Notes: generated by a model from the letters alone, not told the origin. Counted from the first letter of the stretch, positions 9,448 to 18,711 are shown. The stretch: DNA of 64,000 nt from an uncultured Pseudomonadota bacterium (GCA_903884105.1 CAISDJ010000008.1:17538-81537); one strand, 5' to 3'. Program-made: numbers and translations.

Positions 9448-9456
9448 TGTTATCAT
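9448..9456 (+). promoter_or_regulatory. possible extended -10 promoter for the gsp cluster
   Basis: The sequence TGT-TATCAT is an extended -10 element about 70 bases upstream of gspG. It lies in the 115-base gap shared with the divergent rrtA gene. No convincing -35 box is present at the right distance, so recognition would depend on the extended -10 or on an activator. Confidence 0.35.
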
Positions 9457-9524
9457 TAACGGGCGCCGTACTGGCAAAGGCCAGAAGCGGCAACCAGCCC
9501 CCCCCGAACGCACTCCGAGGCAGC

Positions 9525-10001
9525 ATGACACTCCAACCTCACCGATTCGTGACTCCGGGATTGCAGACGCGAGCGCCTTTCAGGATTCGTGGCTTTACGC
9601 TCATCGAGATCATGGTGGTCGTGGTCATCCTCGGCATTCTCGCCGCATTGGTGGCTCCTAACGTGATTCGTCGCATCGACGATGCCCAGATCGCAAAGGC
9701 TCGACAGGATATCCGCGCGTACGAAACTGCGCTCAACCTGTTCCGTCTCGACAACTTCAAGTATCCGACGACGGACCAGGGGCTACAGTCGCTGGTCCAG
9801 CAGCCCGGCGATACAACCATCCGCAACTGGAAGCCGGGCGGGTACATCGATGGACTGCGGAAGGATCCGTGGGGCAACGATTACCTGTACCTGAACCCGG
9901 GCAGCAAGGGCAAGGAATACGACCTCTATACGCTCGGTGCGGACGGCCAGGAAGGCGGCGAAGGCATCAATGCCGATGTCGGTAACTGGAACGCCGAGTA
10001 A
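9525..10001 (+). CDS. gspG: type II secretion major pseudopilin GspG
   Basis: GspG forms the pseudopilus that pushes folded exoproteins through the outer-membrane secretin. The 158-residue product has a prepilin leader ending in Gly, then FTLIEIMVVVVILGILAALVAPNV with the conserved Glu at mature position 5. The C-terminal part has YPTTDQGLQSLVQQP, the DPWGNDYLYLNPG calcium-site region and a DLYTLGADGQEGGEG end, all typical of GspG. The frame is open further upstream, but the ATG at 9525 is preceded by GAGG and gives the usual length. It starts the gspGHIJKLMN run. Confidence 0.95.
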   Translation: MTLQPHRFVTPGLQTRAPFRIRGFTLIEIMVVVVILGILAALVAPNVIRRIDDAQIAKARQDIRAYETALNLFRLDNFKYPTTDQGLQSLVQQPGDTTIRNWKPGGYIDGLRKDPWGNDYLYLNPGSKGKEYDLYTLGADGQEGGEGINADVGNWNAE

Positions 10002-10053
10002 ACCGCCTGTCCGGTTCAAAGCCAGTCACCCCGCACGCGGAAAGGCAAGGCAT

Positions 10054-10629
10054 GTGACTGGTACCCCCCGCACCCTTTTCCCTGCGTTTCGCGATGTGCC
10101 ACGCTCATCTGGCTTTACGCTGATCGAAATCCTTGTCGTCATCGTCATTCTCGGGGTAATCATCGCCGTTGCGACGGTCTCCGTGGGCGTCCTCGGGCGC
10201 GACCGCGAAGTCGAGGATCAGGCGAGGCGCTTGTGGGCGGTGATGACCCAGGGGCGCGAAGAAGCCGAACTACAGGGCCGCGACCTGGGTTTATTCATCG
10301 ATGACGCCTCCTACGAGTTCATGATGTTCGACCCCAAGCGCAGTGGCTGGGTGGTGGTAGAAGACGACGACCTGCTGACCCGTCGCGTCCTGCCGCCAGG
10401 CGTGAGGATGCGTCTATGGCTCGAGTCCCGCGAAGTTGTGCTGAAGGCGACGCGCACCCCCACAGCGGATGAGCTGAAAAAGCGTGCGCCTCAGGTCATC
10501 ATGCTGGCCAGCGGTGAAGTCATGCCCTACCGGCTCGAAATTGCCCGTGAAGGAGCCGATGCGAGCTGGCAAGTACAATCCCAGCCCGACAATACGATCG
10601 TCGTCGAGGCTGCCGATGCCACGCGATAG
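10054..10629 (+). CDS. gspH: type II secretion minor pseudopilin GspH
   Basis: This minor pseudopilin has the leader SSGFTLIEILVVIVILGVIIAVATVSVG with Glu5 of the mature protein. A variable C-terminal domain carries the REEAELQGRDLGLFIDDASYEFMMFD pattern seen in GspH. The start is uncertain. I chose GTG at 10054, preceded by GGCAAGG, because it avoids overlap with gspG and leaves a normal prepilin leader of about 20 residues; an ATG far upstream at 9937 would overlap gspG. It overlaps the gspI start by 14 bases. Confidence 0.88.
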   Translation: MTGTPRTLFPAFRDVPRSSGFTLIEILVVIVILGVIIAVATVSVGVLGRDREVEDQARRLWAVMTQGREEAELQGRDLGLFIDDASYEFMMFDPKRSGWVVVEDDDLLTRRVLPPGVRMRLWLESREVVLKATRTPTADELKKRAPQVIMLASGEVMPYRLEIAREGADASWQVQSQPDNTIVVEAADATR

Positions 10630-11182
10630 GCCGCCCACTGCCCAACAAGGCTTCACGCTGATCGAAGTGCTCGCCGCACTCGTCATCGTGTCGCTCGGCA
10701 TGCTCGGCGTCATCCAGGCTGTCAGCCAGACGGCCAGCAACAGCGTGTACCTGCGGGACAAGACACTGGCCCACTGGATCGCAATGAATCGACTGACCGA
10801 AGTCCGGATGGCACAGGCAGCCCCGTCGGTCGCCAAGACTTCGGACGAACTGGACTATGCCGGCCGGCGCTGGCGCTGGACCCTGGACGTGCAGGAAACC
10901 GGCATCACGAGCATGCGTCGCCTTGACGTGCGGGTATCGCTCGCCGAATCCGGTGACGACGGTTCCGCCCTCGCGATGCTGACAGGCTTCTATGGCGATG
11001 CGCTTGCCAAACCCGGGACGGTCTTGGTCAATTGGGATCCAGTGCCGAACGGGTCAGCACAGGATGGCACGGGATCAGCCGCTGGGACGCGGGATCCACC
11101 TGCCACCGCCGCAACGAGCCCTCAGCCAAATGGGGCCGTGCCACCTGCCCCGCCGCCCGTCGCTGCGGGAGGCACGCCATGA
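10616..11182 (+). CDS. gspI: type II secretion minor pseudopilin GspI with proline-rich tail
   Basis: The ATG at 10616 lies inside the end of gspH and yields 188 residues beginning with a prepilin leader, QQGFTLIEVLAALVIVSLGMLGV. The segment ALAHWIAMNRLTEVR matches the GspI family signature around the tip-complex contacts. GspI nucleates the pseudopilus tip with GspJ and GspK. From about residue 140 the protein carries a low-complexity Pro/Ala/Gly/Thr tail of some 45 residues that is not typical of the family. Its stop overlaps the gspJ start (ATGA). Confidence 0.9.
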   Translation: MPRDRPPTAQQGFTLIEVLAALVIVSLGMLGVIQAVSQTASNSVYLRDKTLAHWIAMNRLTEVRMAQAAPSVAKTSDELDYAGRRWRWTLDVQETGITSMRRLDVRVSLAESGDDGSALAMLTGFYGDALAKPGTVLVNWDPVPNGSAQDGTGSAAGTRDPPATAATSPQPNGAVPPAPPPVAAGGTP

Positions 11183-11814
11183 ACTCATCCGGAATGCCGC
11201 TGCGGATTCGCCGCCAGCGCGGCTTCACCTTGCTGGAAATCCTCATTGCCGTGGCGATCTTCACGATCGTCGGCGCGATGGCGATGGGTGGATACAACGA
11301 GCTCTCGAGGCAAAGCGCGACTGTCGAAGTGAACATGGCAAGGGTGCGAGCCGTCCAGACCGCGGTCATGCGCATCTCGCAGGATTTTGCCGAGCTGGAA
11401 CCCAGGCCCATCCGTGAGCCGGTCGGCGACGGCACGCAAAGCGCGCTCAAGTCCGATGGACGCTCGCTGGAGCTCGTGTCATTGACGCATTCTGGCTGGA
11501 CCAATACGGCCGGCTTGCAGCGCTCCACAATGCAACGTGTGACCTATCGACTCGAAAGCGGCAAGTTGTACCGCGACCAGTGGGCTGTCCTCGATCGTAC
11601 GTTGTCGACCGAACCGCAGACCGTGCAGCTGCTTGACAAGGTGACGTCGGCGAAGCTGCGCTACATGGATCCAGGCCGTATCTGGCGCGACGCCTGGCCC
11701 GACTCCGGGGGTGCCGGGCCCCAGGGGCAGCGTTCCAGGCCCATCGCCGTCGAGGTGACGCTGGAGCTTGAGGACTGGGGCAGCATCGTGCGACTCATCG
11801 AGGTGGCGGGTTGA
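11179..11814 (+). CDS. gspJ: type II secretion minor pseudopilin GspJ
   Basis: The 211-residue protein starts at an ATG in the ATGA overlap with gspI. It has the prepilin leader RQRGFTLLEILIAVAIFTIVGAMAMGGYNELSRQ, followed by the family's RVRAVQTAVMRISQDFAELEPRPIRE segment. It ends with a conserved LELEDWGSIVRLIEV strand. GspJ is part of the I-J-K tip complex that is thought to contact substrate. Its stop overlaps the gspK start (TTGA). Confidence 0.92.
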   Translation: MNSSGMPLRIRRQRGFTLLEILIAVAIFTIVGAMAMGGYNELSRQSATVEVNMARVRAVQTAVMRISQDFAELEPRPIREPVGDGTQSALKSDGRSLELVSLTHSGWTNTAGLQRSTMQRVTYRLESGKLYRDQWAVLDRTLSTEPQTVQLLDKVTSAKLRYMDPGRIWRDAWPDSGGAGPQGQRSRPIAVEVTLELEDWGSIVRLIEVAG

Positions 11815-12761
11815 TCGCTCGCGGCTCCTTCCGCCGGCGCGAGCGCGGTGTGGCGCTCATCACCGCCGTGTTGATGGTCGCGCTCGCCACGATCCTCGCG
11901 GTGAACGTCGGCTTCAGAGGCTATCTGGAGCAACGCCGCAGCATGACGCTGTTCGCGCTCGACCAGGGCTATGAGGTGGCGCTGGGCGCGGAGGCCTGGG
12001 CTGCCGATATCCTCCGCAACGATAAACGCGATTCCAAGACCGACTACACCGGTGAAATCTGGGCGACGCCGATTCCTCCCTTGCCGATCGACGGCGGCGA
12101 GCTCGAAGGACGACTGGAAGACCAGCAGGGTCGCTTCAACCTCAACAACCTGCTGCGTGAAGATGGCAAGGCAAATCCGCCCGCTCTTGCCCAGTTCGAG
12201 CGCATCCTCACAGCGCTGAACCTCGAAACCCGCTGGGCGGGCATCATCGTCGACTGGATCGATGCCGATGCCAACCCGACCTTCCCGGATGGCGCGGAAG
12301 ACAGCGTGTATCTCGGCGAGTCCCCCCCCTATCGCACGGCCAACATGCCCATCACCCGCGTCAGTGAGTTGCTGTCGCTGCCGGACTTCGGACTCGAGCG
12401 GTACCAGACGCTCAGGCCGTATGTGACTGCCCTGCCTTCAGGCACGCCGCTCAACCTCTGTACCGCGCCGGGCATCGTCATTGACGCCCTTTCCGAGGGC
12501 GTGCAGTCGTTCAGCACGGACCTCAAGCACCTCGCGGACATGCGGGCGGACAAGTGCTTCCCGAACCTGAATGACCTGCGCGCCGCCGTTGGCCAGGCGG
12601 CTTTCGACGGCATGAAAGATCGCCTGAGCGAACAGAGCTCCTATTTCGGCGCGACGGTCTGGGTCACTATTGGCACTACCCAGTTCACCCTGTACAGTCT
12701 TTTGCATCGCACGGATGCGGGGCTGGTACGTCCCATCCTGCGCAGTTTCGGGACCGATTAA
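11811..12761 (+). CDS. gspK: type II secretion pseudopilus tip protein GspK
   Basis: GspK caps the pseudopilus. Its 316 residues show a basic leader (RRRERG) followed by VALITAVLMVALATILAVNVGFRGYLEQRR, lacking the usual Glu5, which is characteristic of GspK. Next come the LEDQQGRFNLNNLL motif and the DWIDADANPTFPDGAEDSVY helix region of the large extra domain. The proposed start is the TTG in a TTGA overlap with gspJ. The basic leader right after it makes a much later start unlikely. The gene gspL follows after 9 bases. Confidence 0.92.
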   Translation: MIARGSFRRRERGVALITAVLMVALATILAVNVGFRGYLEQRRSMTLFALDQGYEVALGAEAWAADILRNDKRDSKTDYTGEIWATPIPPLPIDGGELEGRLEDQQGRFNLNNLLREDGKANPPALAQFERILTALNLETRWAGIIVDWIDADANPTFPDGAEDSVYLGESPPYRTANMPITRVSELLSLPDFGLERYQTLRPYVTALPSGTPLNLCTAPGIVIDALSEGVQSFSTDLKHLADMRADKCFPNLNDLRAAVGQAAFDGMKDRLSEQSSYFGATVWVTIGTTQFTLYSLLHRTDAGLVRPILRSFGTD

Positions 12762-12770
12762 GAGATCTCA

Positions 12771-14003
12771 ATGGCAGAAGCCCTCGTCATCCGGCTCCAC
12801 GGCAACCAACCTGACACCTTGCAGGCTGAGTGGCTGCTCGTCGATACGGCAGGGTCGCGGCACGGCAATGTCGAGTCCGGGCCACTCGCTGCGGCTGCTC
12901 GGACTGCGGCGGGGCGTCCAGTCATTGTGCTCGTCCCGGGCACAGATGTACTGCTGGCTGAACCCGAATTGCCGGTGAAGTCGGGTGCGCGCCTCGCGCA
13001 AGTCGTGCCCTTCGCGCTTGAGGAGCAGATCGCAAGCGACGTGGAGGACATGCACTTCGCCGTCGGACGCCGTGACTCGCGACCGGGCACGCCCGTTGCC
13101 GCCGTCGCATTGGCCGCCATGAACACCTGGCTTGCCGCGCTCAAGGCAGCCGGCATAGCGCCTGCTGCGATGTATTCTGAATCGGCTGCAGTCCCGCTCA
13201 CACCGAACGGGGTTACGCTCTTCGTTGAGGGCGTCCGCATCCATGTGCTCCGCGCCGGCGCGCCCCCAACAGTCGTTGAGGCCGAACCCCTTATCGAAGG
13301 ATTGCAGGTCGCGCTGGCGTCCGGCAGCGAGACCCGCGAAAACGTGGCCCTGTTCATGAGCCAGGATGATTACGAGCGTGATCGCGACATGATCGAGGGC
13401 TTGCGGGAATTCACGGCCAGCCTGCAGGTGAAGCTGCTGGCCGAGGGCCCACTCGCGCTGCTGGCGGTAACCATCGTCAAGCAGGCCGCCACGAACCTGC
13501 TGCAGGGGCCCTATGCGGTAGCCGGTTCCATGAAGGTGTCGCTGGCTCCCTGGCGTTACGCTGCAATGCTGGCCGGGGCATTCGTCATCGTTCATCTCGG
13601 GGTCAAGGGAGTGCAGTTCTGGAAGCTTGGGGCCGCCGAAGTCCGCCTCGACAGTGAGATTGCGGCCGTATTCTCGCAGGCGATGCCTGGCGCCCGCCAG
13701 GTCAATGCACGCTCGCAGGTCGAGGGCAGGCTTGCGCAGCTACGCGGCAGCAGCGTGACGGGCGGGCTGATGACCAGCCTCGGCGCACTCGGCGAAGCCA
13801 TTGCACAGGCACCTGAAACCAGCGTCGAGGCCCTCTCCTATCGAACCGACGTGCTTGATCTCAGGGTGCTCGCGCCCAGCGTTGATGCGCTCGACCGCAT
13901 CCAGCATGTCGCGACAGAGCGTGGCATGAACGCAGTCATCCAGTCGGCAACGCCCCGCGACGCGAAGGTCGAAGGCCGCTTGCAGTTCAAGACGACGGGT
14001 TGA
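12771..14003 (+). CDS. gspL: type II secretion inner-membrane platform protein GspL
   Basis: GspL links the GspE ATPase in the cytoplasm to the inner-membrane platform. The 410-residue protein has an actin-like cytoplasmic domain (about 1-245, including VPGTDVLLAEPELPVKSGARLAQVVPFALEEQIASD split over the usual motif). One transmembrane helix follows at about 263-283, then a periplasmic ferredoxin-like domain. Length and topology fit. It is flanked by gspK and gspM, with a four-base overlap possible at the gspM start. The partner gspE is not in the window. Confidence 0.9.
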   Translation: MAEALVIRLHGNQPDTLQAEWLLVDTAGSRHGNVESGPLAAAARTAAGRPVIVLVPGTDVLLAEPELPVKSGARLAQVVPFALEEQIASDVEDMHFAVGRRDSRPGTPVAAVALAAMNTWLAALKAAGIAPAAMYSESAAVPLTPNGVTLFVEGVRIHVLRAGAPPTVVEAEPLIEGLQVALASGSETRENVALFMSQDDYERDRDMIEGLREFTASLQVKLLAEGPLALLAVTIVKQAATNLLQGPYAVAGSMKVSLAPWRYAAMLAGAFVIVHLGVKGVQFWKLGAAEVRLDSEIAAVFSQAMPGARQVNARSQVEGRLAQLRGSSVTGGLMTSLGALGEAIAQAPETSVEALSYRTDVLDLRVLAPSVDALDRIQHVATERGMNAVIQSATPRDAKVEGRLQFKTTG

Positions 14004-14008
14004 TCGCC

Positions 14009-14509
14009 ATGAACGCCCTACGAGCTCGATTCCAGGCCTTGAGTCCCCGCGAGCGGGCCATCGTGATCGGCGGTGGCGGCATCGCTGTCTTCGCGGTCAT
14101 CTACTTTCTGCTGCTGTCGCCCTTCTATTCCTCGATTGAAGCGCGTGGCCGTCGTGTCGCCACGAAGCAGGCCGATCTCGCGTGGCTGCAGGGTTCGGTT
14201 GCCGAGGTCCAGTCGCTCGCTGCTTCGCAACCGCAGGCAGCAGGCCCTGCCGGCGAATCGCTGGTGGTGCTCATCGATCGGACTGCGCGCGAAGCGGGTC
14301 TTGGCACCAGCCTGACAGGGCAGACACCGGCTGGGGATACCGGCATCCGCGTGCGTCTTGAAGCGGCACCATTCGATTCCGTCGTGCAATGGCTCGGCGT
14401 GCTGCAGCAGCAGTATGCGGTCTCAATCGAGGCCGCCACGATCGACCGCACGCCCGCCCAGGGCGCCGTCAATGCAACCCTGACCTTGCAGCGTGCGGGC
14501 GGCGGATGA
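14009..14509 (+). CDS. gspM: type II secretion inner-membrane protein GspM
   Basis: GspM is a small bitopic protein that pairs with GspL. The product (166 residues from ATG 14009) has the LSPRERAIVIGGGGIAVFAVIYFLLLSPFYS signature: a charged cytoplasmic stub followed by one membrane helix. A coiled segment and a small periplasmic domain come next. A TTG at 14000, overlapping the gspL stop as TTGA, is an alternative start that adds three residues. Confidence 0.88.
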   Translation: MNALRARFQALSPRERAIVIGGGGIAVFAVIYFLLLSPFYSSIEARGRRVATKQADLAWLQGSVAEVQSLAASQPQAAGPAGESLVVLIDRTAREAGLGTSLTGQTPAGDTGIRVRLEAAPFDSVVQWLGVLQQQYAVSIEAATIDRTPAQGAVNATLTLQRAGGG

Positions 14510-15252
14510 ATCGCCCTCGTCTGCTGATTGCGCTCGGCCTGGCCGCGTTCTTGCTGCTGTTGCTCGTCACGTTACCGGCGCAGGTTGTCATGGGGCATCT
14601 CGGCAGGCTCGGAATCCAGGCCACGGGGGTTTCGGGATCCATCTGGAACGGCCAGGCCGCGATGGTGCGTGTCGGCACCCTCCCGCTTGGCCAGCTTAGC
14701 TGGGACCTGCACGCACTCAAGCTGCTCACCGGTCACGCCAGCGCCACGGTCGCCGTGAAACAAGCCGATGCATTTGCACAGGCAGACATCTCCGTTGCAC
14801 TCAATGGGCGCATCACGCTGAGGGACGTTACGGCATCGTGGCCACTTGGAGCACTGGCCGCCGCCGGGTTGCCTGCGGGCTGGAAGGGCACGGCCAACGC
14901 ACGCCTGACCGAACTCGTCGTCGAGCACGGGCTTCCCATTGCCATCGCGGGCACCGTCGATCTGGCGAACCTCGTGGGTCCTGCCAATCGGCCCGCGGAT
15001 CTCGGCAGCTATCGCGCCACTTTTCCCTCCGCTGCAAAGGCTGGCTCCGAGATCGCGGCGGATCTCACGGATGTCGATGGATCGATCTCCCTGAACGCCA
15101 CGCTCCGCGTGCAGCCTGATCGCAGCTATCTGATCGAAGGGCAAATCGCGACGCGACCAGAGGCGCCGTCACAGGTCGTCTCGGCGCTTCAGTATCTGGG
15201 CGAAGCGGACGCTTCGGGGCGACGTCCTTTCTCGCTGTCCGGCACGTTCTGA
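14506..15252 (+). CDS. gspN: type II secretion protein GspN
   Basis: The 248-residue product starts at an ATG overlapping the gspM stop (ATGA). An N-terminal signal anchor (LLIALGLAAFLLLLLVTLPAQVV) is followed by the family pattern GVSGSIWNGQAAMVRVG and LGQLSWDLHALKLLTGHA. GspN is an accessory inner-membrane/periplasmic component found only in some type II systems, and its exact role is not settled. It ends the plus-strand gsp run; the converging addA-like gene ends 21 bases further on. Confidence 0.87.
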   Translation: MNRPRLLIALGLAAFLLLLLVTLPAQVVMGHLGRLGIQATGVSGSIWNGQAAMVRVGTLPLGQLSWDLHALKLLTGHASATVAVKQADAFAQADISVALNGRITLRDVTASWPLGALAAAGLPAGWKGTANARLTELVVEHGLPIAIAGTVDLANLVGPANRPADLGSYRATFPSAAKAGSEIAADLTDVDGSISLNATLRVQPDRSYLIEGQIATRPEAPSQVVSALQYLGEADASGRRPFSLSGTF

Positions 15253-15273
15253 CTCAGTCATCCGCGCGGCTCG

Positions 15274-18200
15274 TCAGCCGCTCGCGACATCGACTTCCTG
15301 CCACGCCTTGAGAAGCGGGAAATAAAGCGCGGCCTTCACGGGTTCGCCCGGGTGGAACGCGCGCATCAGCTCGGCATACCGCCGAAGCTGTGGCTGATAC
15401 CGAATTGCCTCGCTGCCCAGGAACTCCTCAAGACCGGCACCGCTGTGCAGGCTGGTCTTGAAGTCTACAATCCAGCGCGTGCCCTCACCGTCCACGAACG
15501 TGCGATCAATGACGCCATTGACGATGGACCGGCCGACGAATCCCGAGAGCGCGAGTTCCGAGGCCACCTCGCGATGCAGTTCCGTGCCTGCCAGCAACCA
15601 GCGACCCCGGTCGTCTTCGACGAGGTTCTGCATCGCCGTTGCGACGCGCTGTGCCGCTGCAGGACGATGCCCTTCGGGCACTCCGAGTTCAGCGAGCTCG
15701 CGTTCAAAGCGTTCGACCGCCCGGCCATCCGGCCGCAAAGCGTTCTGTATTCCGCGCCCCGCAAGCCGCTCTATTTCACGATGCACGAGCGTGCCGACGT
15801 GCCGAGCTGTCTCGCCGACCCAATCGAACTCCGGCTGCAATCCGCTATCGAGGACGGCCACAGGCGTCTCGGCGGTAATCCCTTCCAATCCGTCGAGTAC
15901 CGGCGACCAGGACAACGGGAGCCGACGTAGCGGCGTGCCGACAAACGCGTCCACGGCAGGTTCGCTCGACTGGCTTTGCGCAAGCCCCGGCAGGAACTGG
16001 TGGGTCACGAGCGGCCACAGCAGCTTGAGGAAGGAATCCGGATCAGGCGCTTTGAGCTCCAGCGTGCCTTTCTTGTCGACGACCTGAACTGACCCGACCA
16101 GATGCAGTTCCCTGATGGCTCGGGTCGCCCCTACATACAGCTGGCGACCGCGCTCAAAGGCAGCCCTCTCTTTCTCGATCTCGCCAAGCCAATTGTAAAG
16201 CGGGTCCTTCTCCGCTTCGCGGGCCGACAGCGGCCCGAGCAGCAAGGACGGTTCGTCATCAGCACGGGGCAATTCAAGCCACCTGAGCAGGCGCTCGCCG
16301 TCACGGGCGCCCCGTCGCTCCAGCCCCGGCAGGATGACGGTGTCGAACTCGAGGCCCTTGGCTTTGTGCAAGGTCATCACTTCGATCGGCGGTGGCCCGA
16401 CCCCCGCTGTCAACGGGACATCAGGCACGGCGTACAAGTCAGCGATCTCGTCTTCAAGGATCGCGATGTCCTCGAGATCGCCGGCCTGCTGCAGCCGATC
16501 GAGACGCATGAAGTACGCTTCGGCATCAGCGAGTTCCGCCGTTGTAGCCGTCGCCGCCGGGCCATTCAACGAGAGCCACGCGCGTTCGACCCAGTCGCGC
16601 AGCGACCACCGTCCCCGCTCCTCCAGCGCCAGCGTCAGCACCGTTCGCAGTCGCGCGACCCGTTGCTGGCCGTCGAGCGAGAGTCCTGCAAGCACGACGG
16701 AATCATTCAGACGGCTCCAGATCGTTTCGACTTGCCAACGACTGCCCCCCGCATCGGCGGCGATGCCGAACAGATCGACCAACGGCAGCCCGCACCAAGG
16801 CGCCCGGAGTACTGCGAGCCACGCCGTACGGTCGGCCAGATGCACCAGCGCGCGCGTCAACGCCAACAGGTCCTGGACCACCGGTCGGTCCCGCAAGGGA
16901 TCGATATCGACGGCCTGGTAGCGGAAGCCGCGAGCCGCCAGTGCCGGCAGGATCAGTGCAAGGTGCCGCCGAGTGGGCACCAGGATGGCGATACCGCACT
17001 TCGAATCGCGCTGCCGTGCGTCAGTGACAACGCGTGCTATGAGTTGCGCCTCCTGCGCTTGGGTGAGCGACTTCGGCCCGACGAGCGGATGAAAATGTAC
17101 ACCGCCTTCCTGAGGTGCGGCAGGTCGTGCCTCGCTAGCGGTGAAGCGCACCCCACCCCGCTCCGGATCGTCCTCGCCCGGAAGCACGCGGCGAAAAGCG
17201 ATGTTGACCCAGTTGATCACCGGCTGGGCGGAGCGGAAGTTGACGGTCAGCGTCAGGGGCTCGAGGTACAGGTCCCCCAACCCTTCACCCTGGAGCTTCA
17301 GGAACAGTCCGACGTCCGCCTCGCGGAAGCGGTAGATGGATTGCATCGGATCGCCGACGAGAAACAGGGATCGCCCGTCTTCCGGCGTCCACCCGGCAGT
17401 CAGCAGACGCAGGAGGCGGATCTGGCTGCGCGAGGTGTCCTGGAACTCATCGACCAGCAGGTGCTTCAGCCGATAGTCGAGCTGCAACGCGAGATCGGTT
17501 GGCGCATCGACCGTGCCGAGCGCCTGACGACCGGCCAGCGCCGCCGCGACATGGTCGGTCTCGCCCCGCTCGCGAAAGACCAGTGCGAGTTCAGCGACCG
17601 CAATCTTCAGCACCTGCAGTAACGTCTCGAGGGTCTCCCACTGCGAACCGGAGTAGCGCACCGGCGGCAAGTCGCGCATCTCGTCCAGGGCACTGGCCAG
17701 CCCTCCCCCCAAGCGTCCATCGATGGTGCGCAGCTCGTCGAGCAAGGCATTCACCGCCTGGAAATCCCGCTTCTCGTCGGCGGGAATGCCATCACTTTTC
17801 GTGATCTTCTTGCGCCACGTGCCATCCCCGGTCAGCAGCAGCTGGCGAAGTCCCTGCCAGTCAGGTAGGTCGTCCACGCTGCTTCCAGGGAACTGCTTCA
17901 GGCTGCTCGCCGAGAGGGCGTGTGCGGCATTGGCTGTCCGTAGCCGGTCCCGTGCCGACCGCGCAAGGCCGAGCAGCTCTGTAGACGTCCGGGCTGGCCA
18001 AAGCCCGACCAAACGCTCGAGTCGTTGGGTAACCGCACCCTCCAGCGCGGCTTCAAGTCGGCGCTTCAGCTCTGCACGGTCCGTGTCCAGCAGCTCGAGA
18101 TCGAGCCAATGGTCGCGCCGCTTCAACAGATCCGTCAGCAACGTCGTCAGCGTCCCGATCTGGTTGTCGAGATGTCGCACCAGGCGTTCGACGGCATTGG

Positions 18201-18711
18201 CAACGGGCGAATCGGTGCCAAGGTGCTCGATCACGCGAAGCACGGCTTGCGCATACAGCGGCTTGCTGTCGTCCGCAATGCGCAGCGCAGCCCCTGTGCC
18301 TGACAGGATCGGGAGCTGTTTCGCCAGGGTGTGATTCAGCGCGTCGATGGTCTGGATCTTGAGACGAGCCGGATGGGCTTCGAGTTGCCACCCATGGCGG
18401 GCATCCGCGGCTCGTGCGGCCTTCGCGAGGCGCCAGGTCGCCTCCTTGTACTCCTCGGGTGGGGGCGCGTCCTCGGCTCCAAGCGCCAGTGCCTTCAGGA
18501 TGCGACCGCGCATTTCCGCTGCTGCCTTCCGAGTGAAGGTTATCGCCAGAATCTCTTCCGGGCGCTCCACAACCGCCAGCAGTCGCAGGTAGCGACGGGT
18601 CAGGAGCTCCGTTTTTCCCGATCCAGCGGGCGCCTGCACGATGAAGCTCGTCGACGGATCGAGTGCCCGTTCTCGTACCGCCGCATCGGCAGGCCGGCTG
18701 GCAGTCGTCAC
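15274..18711 (-). CDS. AddA-like helicase-nuclease (UvrD superfamily)
   Basis: This 1145-residue protein is a probable double-strand-break repair helicase. Walker A lies in FIVQAPAGSGKTELLTRRYLRLL (about 23-45), Walker B in LLVDEFQDTSRSQIRLL, and further motifs in GDPMQSIYRFREADV and in VMTLHKAKGLEFDTVILPG. The C-terminus has a RecB-type nuclease module: a IVDFKTS motif followed by YQPQLRRYAELM. The order helicase then nuclease is that of AddA. It overlaps the stop of the addB-like gene upstream by four bases, so the two should form one complex that processes broken ends. No recBCD genes are present here. Confidence 0.88.
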   Translation of the reverse strand: MTTASRPADAAVRERALDPSTSFIVQAPAGSGKTELLTRRYLRLLAVVERPEEILAITFTRKAAAEMRGRILKALALGAEDAPPPEEYKEATWRLAKAARAADARHGWQLEAHPARLKIQTIDALNHTLAKQLPILSGTGAALRIADDSKPLYAQAVLRVIEHLGTDSPVANAVERLVRHLDNQIGTLTTLLTDLLKRRDHWLDLELLDTDRAELKRRLEAALEGAVTQRLERLVGLWPARTSTELLGLARSARDRLRTANAAHALSASSLKQFPGSSVDDLPDWQGLRQLLLTGDGTWRKKITKSDGIPADEKRDFQAVNALLDELRTIDGRLGGGLASALDEMRDLPPVRYSGSQWETLETLLQVLKIAVAELALVFRERGETDHVAAALAGRQALGTVDAPTDLALQLDYRLKHLLVDEFQDTSRSQIRLLRLLTAGWTPEDGRSLFLVGDPMQSIYRFREADVGLFLKLQGEGLGDLYLEPLTLTVNFRSAQPVINWVNIAFRRVLPGEDDPERGGVRFTASEARPAAPQEGGVHFHPLVGPKSLTQAQEAQLIARVVTDARQRDSKCGIAILVPTRRHLALILPALAARGFRYQAVDIDPLRDRPVVQDLLALTRALVHLADRTAWLAVLRAPWCGLPLVDLFGIAADAGGSRWQVETIWSRLNDSVVLAGLSLDGQQRVARLRTVLTLALEERGRWSLRDWVERAWLSLNGPAATATTAELADAEAYFMRLDRLQQAGDLEDIAILEDEIADLYAVPDVPLTAGVGPPPIEVMTLHKAKGLEFDTVILPGLERRGARDGERLLRWLELPRADDEPSLLLGPLSAREAEKDPLYNWLGEIEKERAAFERGRQLYVGATRAIRELHLVGSVQVVDKKGTLELKAPDPDSFLKLLWPLVTHQFLPGLAQSQSSEPAVDAFVGTPLRRLPLSWSPVLDGLEGITAETPVAVLDSGLQPEFDWVGETARHVGTLVHREIERLAGRGIQNALRPDGRAVERFERELAELGVPEGHRPAAAQRVATAMQNLVEDDRGRWLLAGTELHREVASELALSGFVGRSIVNGVIDRTFVDGEGTRWIVDFKTSLHSGAGLEEFLGSEAIRYQPQLRRYAELMRAFHPGEPVKAALYFPLLKAWQEVDVASG

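Noticed and set aside
16102..17622. 506-codon plus-strand frame inside the addA-like gene
   Set aside because: It is an antisense shadow of a helicase with all its motifs intact; no independent signals were seen.
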